From Aeromicrobium sp. (lineage in GTDB: Bacteria; Actinomycetota; Actinomycetes; Propionibacteriales; Nocardioidaceae): a DNA stretch of 33,562 bases. The stretch covers positions 1 to 33,562 of the forward strand of contig JALRCA010000176.1 in NCBI GenBank assembly GCA_023257515.1, in the 5' to 3' direction. Below, piece after piece: positions 23,226 to 28,798 of this stretch. Under the pieces are notes generated by a model that worked only from the letters and a program-made list of their open reading frames with translations, was not told where the DNA came from and did not search any database. The position numbers and the translations under genes were made by a program. Every line of letters starts with the position of its first letter. The first letter of the stretch is position 1.

Positions 23226-24193
23226 GCGCCGATCGCGCGGTCCTGGCCCCGCTCGAGCCCGGTGCCCGGGTCGCCCTGGTGGCGACCGCCGGCCCGATCG
23301 TGCCCGAGCTGCTGGCCCGCGCTCGCGCCCTCCTCGAGACGTGGGGCCTCGTCCCCGTCGTCCTGCCGAGCGCGACGCTCGACCATCCCTGGGCGACGTA
23401 CCTCGCGGGCGAGGACGCCGTGCGGGCGCGCGACGTGCAGCAGGCGTGGTGCGACCCCGACGTCGACGCGGTCTTCTGCATCCGCGGCGGCTACGGCAGC
23501 GTCCGCGTGCTCGACCTGCTCGACGTCGAGGCGATGCGGGCCGCTCGTCCCAAGCCGTTGCTCGGCAGCTCCGACGTCACCGGGCTGCACGAGTGGATCA
23601 GGGAGAACCTGGGAGTGCCCGGCTGGTTCACCCCGATGCTGGCGACCGTCTCGCTGCTCGACGACCCGGGCGCCACCGCGTCGCTGCGCGACGCCGTGCT
23701 GGGGCCCGCCCGCGACCTGGTGCTCCGCCGGCCCGAGACCGAGCTGCTGGCCCACGACCCGGGTGCCGAGGGGGTGCAGGGGCGGCTCCTCGGCGGCAAT
23801 CTCTCGCTGCTGGCGATGACGCTCGGCGCCAGGGGTCGGCCGCCGATCGACCACCGCGGCTGCATCCTGCTGCTCGAGGACGTCGGGGAGGAGACCTACC
23901 GTCTCGACGGGTTCCTGCAGTCGATCCTGCGCGCCGGCGTCCTCGACGGCGTCGTCGGCATCGCGCTCGGCGGCTGGCACGAGTGCGGACCACTGCCCGA
24001 GATCCGCTCGCTCGTGCTCGAGGTGCTCGCGCCGCTGGGCGTGCCGATCCTGTGGGAGGTCGGGTTCGGTCATGGCGCGGGCGCGCCGTCCGTGCCGCTC
24101 GGAGTCCCCGGCGCGATCCGAGGTGGAGCCGAGCCCGCCCTCGTCGTGCGGGCGCGCGACTACGCCACGACGACGGCCGAGGAGGCGTCATGA
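23222..24193 (+). CDS. LD-carboxypeptidase (S66 family, LdcA-like)
   Basis: A 323-residue cytoplasmic serine peptidase. The S66 catalytic triad is visible: Ser117 (GSSDVT), Glu219 (LLLEDVGEETYRLD) and His284 (GFGHGAGAPSVPLG). The IRGGYGS segment near residue 88 is also diagnostic. LdcA-type enzymes remove the terminal D-Ala from murein tetrapeptides (an L,D bond) during peptidoglycan recycling; some relatives act on microcin-like peptides. Length is normal. The ATG overlaps the ATPase stop (ATGA) and its own stop overlaps the SIS gene start in the same way. Sitting behind a peptide importer, it probably processes imported peptides. Confidence 0.92.
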   Translation: MSADRAVLAPLEPGARVALVATAGPIVPELLARARALLETWGLVPVVLPSATLDHPWATYLAGEDAVRARDVQQAWCDPDVDAVFCIRGGYGSVRVLDLLDVEAMRAARPKPLLGSSDVTGLHEWIRENLGVPGWFTPMLATVSLLDDPGATASLRDAVLGPARDLVLRRPETELLAHDPGAEGVQGRLLGGNLSLLAMTLGARGRPPIDHRGCILLLEDVGEETYRLDGFLQSILRAGVLDGVVGIALGGWHECGPLPEIRSLVLEVLAPLGVPILWEVGFGHGAGAPSVPLGVPGAIRGGAEPALVVRARDYATTTAEEAS

Positions 24194-24849
24194 CGCAGGA
24201 GATCGAGGCGCCCCGGCGCCGCAGCGTCAGCCGGGCCCCGCGCTCGGCCACGGTGCTCAAGGGCCGGCTCCTGGCCGCCCAGCGGCGCGAGGTCGATGCC
24301 GGCCTGGAGTGGGTCGCCGACGACCCGATGGTCGAGGCGGCGGCCGCCCGGATCACCGGAGCGCGCAGACGCTTCGTCCTGGGTGCCGCGACGTCGTTCA
24401 CCTACGCCTCGCTGCTCGCGGCCAAGCTCAGCAACTCGTTGGCGCAGGTGACGCTGGTCGACGGCACGATCGTGCGACCCTTGGACGTGCTGTCGGACGT
24501 GCGAGAGTCCGACGTGCTGATCGTCGTCTCGCTGCGGCGCTACCGGAACTACACGATCGACAACGCGGTCCCGTTCGCCCAGTCGGGCGGGTCGCTGGTC
24601 GTGATCACCGACTCGGAGGAGAACCCGTTGGTCCAGCACGCGACCGAGGCCGTCGTCATCCCGTCCGTCGCCGACGCCGCCGAGGGCGACCTGCCGCTCC
24701 ACCCCGAGACGCCGCACGCCGCGCCGGCCGTCGTCGCGCTGGTGATCGACGTGCTCGCCGCCCTCTCGAGCGCGAGCGCCAAGGGCGCCGGCCGCCGCTT
24801 CGCCGAGCGCGAGCGCCTCGCCTCGGAGCTGGGGCTGCACCGTGACTGA
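24190..24849 (+). CDS. SIS-domain protein (RpiR/MurR-like, without helix-turn-helix)
   Basis: A 219-residue protein. Residues ~45-195 form a SIS (sugar isomerase) domain of the kind found in RpiR/MurR regulators: RFVLGAATSFTYASLLAAKL, then SDVLIVVSLRRYRNYTIDNAVPFAQSGG in the phosphosugar-binding pattern, then VVITDSEENPL. RpiR regulators have an N-terminal helix-turn-helix of about 75 residues; here the first ~45 residues are basic and show no such motif. It could be a phosphosugar or ligand sensor acting through another protein, or an enzyme. It is coupled on both sides: ATGA with the LD-carboxypeptidase and an eight-base overlap with the dipeptidase. Confidence 0.82.
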   Translation: MTQEIEAPRRRSVSRAPRSATVLKGRLLAAQRREVDAGLEWVADDPMVEAAAARITGARRRFVLGAATSFTYASLLAAKLSNSLAQVTLVDGTIVRPLDVLSDVRESDVLIVVSLRRYRNYTIDNAVPFAQSGGSLVVITDSEENPLVQHATEAVVIPSVADAAEGDLPLHPETPHAAPAVVALVIDVLAALSSASAKGAGRRFAERERLASELGLHRD

Positions 24850-25930
24850 ACCCACCACGAGCCCGCGCTACGCCGCGTCCGTCCAGGCCCGCCACGACGT
24901 CGTGCGCGAGGCGCTCGCGATCGCCCCGGTCGTCGACGGCCACAACGACCTGGCGTGGGAGATGCGCGACCAGCGCGACTACGATCCGGCCGGCTTCGAC
25001 GCAGACCTGACGGGCGTCATGCAGACGGACCTGCCGAGGCTGCGCCGCGGCGGCGTCGGCGGCCAGTTCTGGTCCGTCTACGCCGCCACCGACCTCGTGG
25101 GCGACGAGGCCGTCGTCTACACGCTGCACCAGGTCGACTTCGTGCACCGTCTCGTCGCCGCCTACCCCGACGACCTGGCGCTGGCGTGGTCGGGCGACGA
25201 CGTCCGCGCGGCGTGGGCCACCGGGCGCGTCGCCTCGCTGCTGGGCGCCGAGGGCGGCCACTCGCTGGGCACCGACCGGCCCTTGAGCGTCCTGCGCAGC
25301 CTGCGTCGCCTCGACGTCCGGTACATGACGCTGACGCACAACCACAACACGCGCTGGGCCGACTCCGCGACCGACGAGGCCGAGCACGGTGGCCTGAACG
25401 ACGAGGGCCGCGCGATCGTGCGCGAGATGAACCGGCTCGGGATGCTCGTCGACCTGTCGCACGTGGCGGCCACGACGATGCACGACGCGCTCGACGTGAC
25501 GACGTCGTCCGTCATCGTGAGCCACTCCGGCTGCCGGGCCGTCACCGACCACCCGCGCAACGTGCCCGACGACGTGCTGCGGCGCATCGCCGACAACGGG
25601 GGAGTCGTCATGATCGCGTTCGTCCCGCCGTTCGTGAGCGAGGAGTACGCGCGCTGGTCGCACCAGGGCAAGCTGCTGCGCGGGTCCCAGCCCGTCGTCA
25701 CGGTCGACCACGTCGTCGCGCACGTCGAGCACGCCGCCGAGACGATGGGCGTCGAGCACGTGGGGCTGGGCAGCGACTACGACGGCTTCGCGAGCTTCCC
25801 CGAAGGGCTCGAGGACGTCACGGGCTTCGCCGTCCTGCTGGACGCCCTGGCCGACCGGGGCTGGAGCGCCGACGACCTCGCCGCCGTCGCGGGCCGCAAC
25901 GCCCTGCGTCTGCTCGACAGCGTCCCGTAG
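24842..25930 (+). CDS. M19 membrane-dipeptidase-family metallopeptidase
   Basis: A 362-residue zinc dipeptidase with a TIM-barrel fold. The metal and active-site residues are present: DGHND (His34 and Asp36), GAEGGHSLG (bridging Glu137), DLSHV (His207), SHSGCR (His228) and GSDYDG (Asp312). The family hydrolyses dipeptides, including those with a C-terminal D-amino acid. There is no signal peptide, so it acts in the cytoplasm here. The GTG at 24842 overlaps the SIS gene by eight bases. As the last gene of the operon it would carry out the final cleavage of imported peptides. A hairpin at the stop codon probably ends the transcript. Confidence 0.93.
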   Translation: MTEPTTSPRYAASVQARHDVVREALAIAPVVDGHNDLAWEMRDQRDYDPAGFDADLTGVMQTDLPRLRRGGVGGQFWSVYAATDLVGDEAVVYTLHQVDFVHRLVAAYPDDLALAWSGDDVRAAWATGRVASLLGAEGGHSLGTDRPLSVLRSLRRLDVRYMTLTHNHNTRWADSATDEAEHGGLNDEGRAIVREMNRLGMLVDLSHVAATTMHDALDVTTSSVIVSHSGCRAVTDHPRNVPDDVLRRIADNGGVVMIAFVPPFVSEEYARWSHQGKLLRGSQPVVTVDHVVAHVEHAAETMGVEHVGLGSDYDGFASFPEGLEDVTGFAVLLDALADRGWSADDLAAVAGRNALRLLDSVP

Positions 25931-25935
25931 GGACG
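25921..25935. terminator. Hairpin between convergent dipeptidase and Wzt-type genes
   Basis: CGTCCC-GTA-GGGACG is a perfect six-base-pair hairpin with a three-base loop. It overlaps the dipeptidase stop (25928-25930) and ends two bases from the stop of the opposite ABC gene (25937-25939). It is short and has no T-tract, so its strength as a bidirectional terminator is uncertain. Confidence 0.45.
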
Positions 25936-25936
25936 G

Positions 25937-26680
25937 CTACCGAGACGCCTCGTAGGCGGTGACGACCTCGTCGGGCTCGCCGTCCATGACGAGGCGACCA
26001 CGGTCGATCCACAGGACGCGGTTGCACGTGTCGCGGATCGAGCGCATCGAGTGACTGACGAGGAACACGGTGCCGGCGGCGTCGCGGATCTCCCGGATGC
26101 GGGCCTCGCTCCGGTCGCGGAACGCCTTGTCGCCCACCGCGAGCGCCTCGTCGACGATCAGGATCTCGTGGTGACGGGCCGTGGCGATCGCGAACTTGAG
26201 CCGGGCCGTCATGCCCGACGAGTACGTGCGCATCGGCAGCTCGATGAACTCGCGGATGCCGGAGAAGTCGACGATGTCGTCGTAGCGCTCCGCGATCTCC
26301 TCGCGCGACATGCCCATCGCCAGGCCGCCGAGCACCACGTTCCGCTCGCCCGAGAGGTCCTTGATGAGCGCGGCGCCGACACCGAGCAGACTGGGACGGG
26401 ACGCGGCGTGGATCGCGCCACGCGAGATCGGGGTCAGGCCGACGACGGCGCGCATGAGCGTGGACTTGCCCGACCCGTTCGGGCCGATCACCCCGATGCT
26501 GTCGTTCTCGCGGGCGGTGAACGAGACTCCTCGCAGCGCGTGCACCGTGCGGGTCGACCGGCTGCGCTGCAGGAGGCGCCGGCCGGCATCGGGTCCCGTC
26601 GGACGCTTGCCGGTGGCGAGCACCTTGTACTCCACGTGCACGTCGTCGACCACGACGGCGGGCGGGCGCTCAGTCGACAC
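25937..26680 (-). CDS. Polysaccharide/teichoic-acid-type ABC exporter ATPase (Wzt/RfbE/TagH-like)
   Basis: A 247-residue ATPase. It has Walker A GPNGSGKS (66-73), the degenerate signature YSSGM (153-157) typical of polysaccharide-export ATPases in place of LSGGQ, Walker B ILIVDEA (173-179) and H-loop His210. It lacks the C-terminal carbohydrate-binding domain of E. coli O9a Wzt and so resembles mycobacterial Rv3781, which with Rv3783 exports the galactan precursor. It pairs with the permease encoded just upstream, overlapping it by 11 bases. The GTG at 26680 gives the family-typical start; longer forms run into the permease coding sequence. The likely cargo is a lipid-linked cell-wall glycan. 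Confidence 0.93.
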   Translation of the reverse strand: MSTERPPAVVVDDVHVEYKVLATGKRPTGPDAGRRLLQRSRSTRTVHALRGVSFTARENDSIGVIGPNGSGKSTLMRAVVGLTPISRGAIHAASRPSLLGVGAALIKDLSGERNVVLGGLAMGMSREEIAERYDDIVDFSGIREFIELPMRTYSSGMTARLKFAIATARHHEILIVDEALAVGDKAFRDRSEARIREIRDAAGTVFLVSHSMRSIRDTCNRVLWIDRGRLVMDGEPDEVVTAYEASR

Positions 26681-27545
26681 GGCCGTAACGCTCCTCGGCG
26701 GACCAGAAGAACACGGTCCCGGCGACCAGGACCGCGAGCGACCAGATGCTCGCGTAGACCCAGAACCGTTCGTCGATCGTGTACTGCGGACCGTCGAGCA
26801 GGATCGCACGCGCGAGGGAGAGGAACTCGTGGATCGGCTGCAGGTCCGCGACGCGGCGCAGCGGCGAGTCGGCCGGGAACCGCTCGTCGATGCTGAAGAA
26901 GATCCCCGACGTGTAGAAGAACAGGCGCGAGACGAACGGCAGGAGCTGCGTCAGGTCGCGGAAGTGCACGGTGAGCCTGGCCGTGAGGAGGGTGAGCCCG
27001 GTGTTGAAGACCGTGAAGAGCGCCACGAGCGGCGCCATGAGCAGCCACTGCCACGACGGCAGGTTCCCGAAGCCGATCGCGAACGCCATCGCGATCGCGA
27101 CCATCGGCACGAACTGCAGCAGGCGCTGCGTCACGAGGGACAGCGGCAGCGCCATGCGGGGGAAGCTGAGGCTCTGCACGAGGGCCGCGTTCGTCGTGAT
27201 CGACTTCGCGCCCGTCGTGAGGCACGTCGAGAAGTACTCGAACATGAAGACGCCGACGACGAGGAACGCGACGAAGTCGTCGACCTCGCGGTGCGTGCCC
27301 AGCAGCAGGCCGAACACGAGGCCGTAGACCCCGGCGTTGAGCAGGGGACGCAGCACGACCCAGGCCATGCCCAGGCGGTTGCGACCGTTCTCGGCCTCGA
27401 TGCGGAAGCGGGCGAGGGAGTAGACGAACTCCCGCCGGGCCCAGACCTCGCGCAGGTAGGGGAGCAGGGCGGGCCGGCCCCCGACGCGCCTCAGACCGGC
27501 GGGGACCGTCGTCGTGTCGTGGACCGGCTCGTCGGTGCGGGTCAT
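26670..27545 (-). CDS. Polysaccharide ABC exporter permease (Wzm/RfbD-like, ABC-2 type)
   Basis: A 291-residue membrane protein with about six helices, of the ABC-2 polysaccharide-export family. The amphipathic N-terminal segment REFVYSLARFRIEAENGRNRLGMAW leads into helix 1, as is typical. FSTCLTTGAKSITTNAALVQSLSFPR and the late YTSGIFFSIDERFP are family blocks. It forms the channel for the adjacent ATPase. The start is ambiguous: the ATG at 27545 with GAGGCG before it gives the usual length. A GTG at 27614 nine bases after a TAGAGT box would give a leaderless 314-residue form with a Pro/Gly-rich extension. I prefer the ATG. Confidence 0.9.
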   Translation of the reverse strand: MTRTDEPVHDTTTVPAGLRRVGGRPALLPYLREVWARREFVYSLARFRIEAENGRNRLGMAWVVLRPLLNAGVYGLVFGLLLGTHREVDDFVAFLVVGVFMFEYFSTCLTTGAKSITTNAALVQSLSFPRMALPLSLVTQRLLQFVPMVAIAMAFAIGFGNLPSWQWLLMAPLVALFTVFNTGLTLLTARLTVHFRDLTQLLPFVSRLFFYTSGIFFSIDERFPADSPLRRVADLQPIHEFLSLARAILLDGPQYTIDERFWVYASIWSLAVLVAGTVFFWSAEERYGRVD

Positions 27546-27623
27546 CGCCTCGGGCTCATGTGGTTCGGGACCTCCGGTGACGGGCGGCGTGCCACGACCT
27601 GGGTGCGGGCACACGGGCTCGCG

Positions 27624-27629
27624 ACTCTA
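27624..27629 (-). promoter_or_regulatory. Candidate -10 box TAGAGT for the exporter operon
   Basis: TAGAGT on the minus strand lies 79 bases before the permease ATG (27545) and nine bases before an in-frame GTG (27614). It is the best promoter candidate between the TIGR03089 gene and the exporter; no clear -35 is visible. Confidence 0.35.
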
Positions 27630-27655
27630 GGACTCCGGGCGCACGGACCGGTGGC

Positions 27656-27678
27656 TGTCGCGACACGTCACGGTGACG
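27656..27678. repeat. Two adjacent short palindromes downstream of TIGR03089
   Basis: TGTCGCGACA (27656-27665) is directly followed by CGTCAC-G-GTGACG (27666-27678); both are perfect. They lie between the TIGR03089 stop and the exporter promoter candidate on the same strand. They could be protein-binding sites for exporter control or contribute to termination. Confidence 0.4.
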
Positions 27679-27697
27679 ACCAGGTGAAGCGGTGGTG

Positions 27698-28372
27698 TCA
27701 GGCCACGTCCGTCCGCGTCGCCCTCTCCTGGTGGGCGATGCGCTCGACGGCGTCGTCGTCGGCGCCGCTCACGAGCACGAGCGAGCCCGACCCCTTCAGG
27801 GCCGCGACCAGCAGCCGTGCCTCCTCGACGAGGGACGGTTCCACGACCAGCACGCGTCCGGCCTCGGGCTCGGTCGTCGCGGCGAGCTCGCGGTGCGTCA
27901 GGACCAGGCCCGACACGTCGAGCGCGGGGGACTCCTCGACCGGCGGGTCGAGCGCCACGAACACGTCGGGCTGGCCCGGCACCTCGAGGGCGATGTCGAC
28001 GAAGCCCTGCGGCGGTTCCGCGAACCGCGCCCCCAGGGGACGCAGGGACGCGGCGAGGCGCACGGGCTCGTCGGCCCGGAGCTCGGGCCCGCTCAGCCCG
28101 ATCAGGGCGTCGTGGTCGACCACCACGGCGCCGACCGACCACGCCGACAGCAGCCACACCGGACGCAGCCAGTGCGTGGGCAGGCCGATGCGCAGGCGAG
28201 CGCCCGGCTCGACCTCGAGCTCGTCGGCGAGGAACCCCGAGGTCTTCGCGACCCAGTTCGCGAGCGTCACGGCGCTGAGCTCGACCCGCTCGCCGGTACG
28301 GTCGTCGTAGTACGTCACGAGCGGCGCCGCGGGATCGGCGTGGCGGGGCAGCAGGTCGGTCAGCGAGGTCAC
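27698..28372 (-). CDS. TIGR03089 family protein
   Basis: A 224-residue protein of the actinobacterial TIGR03089 family, which resembles the N-terminal part of AMP-forming acyl-CoA ligases (adenylate-forming enzymes) but is far too short to be one. The start PLVTYYDDRTGERVELSAVTLANWVAKTSGFL and the LPTHWLRPVWLLSAWSVGAVVV block are characteristic. The phosphate-binding and lysine motifs of real ligases are absent, so it is probably not an active ligase; its function is unknown. The GTG at 28372 is the only suitable start, because the ATG at 28380 is followed by a stop two codons later. The family usually sits near wall-polymer and WhiB genes, as here. Confidence 0.85.
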   Translation of the reverse strand: MTSLTDLLPRHADPAAPLVTYYDDRTGERVELSAVTLANWVAKTSGFLADELEVEPGARLRIGLPTHWLRPVWLLSAWSVGAVVVDHDALIGLSGPELRADEPVRLAASLRPLGARFAEPPQGFVDIALEVPGQPDVFVALDPPVEESPALDVSGLVLTHRELAATTEPEAGRVLVVEPSLVEEARLLVAALKGSGSLVLVSGADDDAVERIAHQERATRTDVA

Positions 28373-28440
28373 CCGACCATGCTGTCATCGACGTGGTCGC
28401 GTCCGACACGCCGGGACCTCGGGCTTTCTTGCCATTCGGC

Positions 28441-28469
28441 TTGACGTGTGCCAGACGAGGGCGTGTAAT
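28441..28469 (+). promoter_or_regulatory. Promoter of whiB2 (leaderless)
   Basis: TTGACG (28441-28446) and TGTAAT (28464-28469) are separated by exactly 17 bases, the best sigma-70-type promoter in the window. The expected transcription start, seven to eight bases after the -10, coincides with the ATG at 28477. No Shine-Dalgarno sequence is present, so translation is expected from a leaderless mRNA. Confidence 0.7.
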
Positions 28470-28476
28470 TACGGCC

Positions 28477-28731
28477 ATGTCATTCGATCTGGAACTGTCG
28501 CTGGAGCCCGACGAGGAGCTCATGTGGCAGGAGCGTGCGTTGTGCGCCCAGACCGACCCCGAGGCCTTCTTCCCCGAGAAGGGCGGGTCGACCCGCGAGG
28601 CGAAGCGGGTCTGCCTCACGTGCGACGTCCGCACGGAGTGCCTCGAGTACGCCCTGGCGCACGACGAGCGCTTCGGCATCTGGGGCGGTCTGTCGGAGCG
28701 CGAGCGCCGCAAGCTCAAGAAGCGCGCCTGA
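28477..28731 (+). CDS. whiB2: WhiB2/WhmD-type iron-sulfur transcription regulator
   Basis: An 84-residue protein with the four [4Fe-4S] ligands Cys23, Cys46, Cys49 and Cys55 (C-x22-C-x2-C-x5-C), the GIWGG turn (67-71) and a basic C-terminal tail (ERERRKLKKR). The segment WQERALCAQTDPEAFFPEKG is almost the same as in mycobacterial WhiB2 and Streptomyces WhiB, which are needed for septation and sporulation-type division. WhiB proteins bind region 4 of the main sigma factor and alter promoter choice. The ATG at 28477 is chosen because the promoter ends just before it. The glycosyltransferase gene follows after a GC-rich hairpin. Confidence 0.95.
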   Translation: MSFDLELSLEPDEELMWQERALCAQTDPEAFFPEKGGSTREAKRVCLTCDVRTECLEYALAHDERFGIWGGLSERERRKLKKRA

Positions 28732-28741
28732 GCCCGCGGAG

Positions 28742-28766
28742 GCGGCGGGGCCACGGGGCCCGCCGC
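28742..28766 (+). terminator. GC-rich hairpin after whiB2
   Basis: GCGGCGGG pairs with CCCGCCGC over eight perfect base pairs, with a partly paired loop between. It begins 11 bases after the whiB2 stop. There is no T-tract, which is common for actinobacterial terminators. It separates whiB2 from the separately promoted glycosyltransferase gene. Confidence 0.5.
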
Positions 28767-28784
28767 GCACTTGAGCGCGTCCAC

Positions 28785-28790
28785 TAGCGT
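28785..28790 (+). promoter_or_regulatory. Candidate -10 box TAGCGT for the glycosyltransferase gene
   Basis: TAGCGT lies eight bases before the GTG at 28799, the same arrangement as at purK. No ribosome site is visible, which supports a leaderless start. Confidence 0.5.
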
Positions 28791-28798
28791 TGACGCTC

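Noticed and set aside
26310-28310. 666-codon open frame on the plus strand
   Set aside because: It is antisense to the Wzt, Wzm and TIGR03089 genes, all of which have clear family motifs; low-complexity charged translation.
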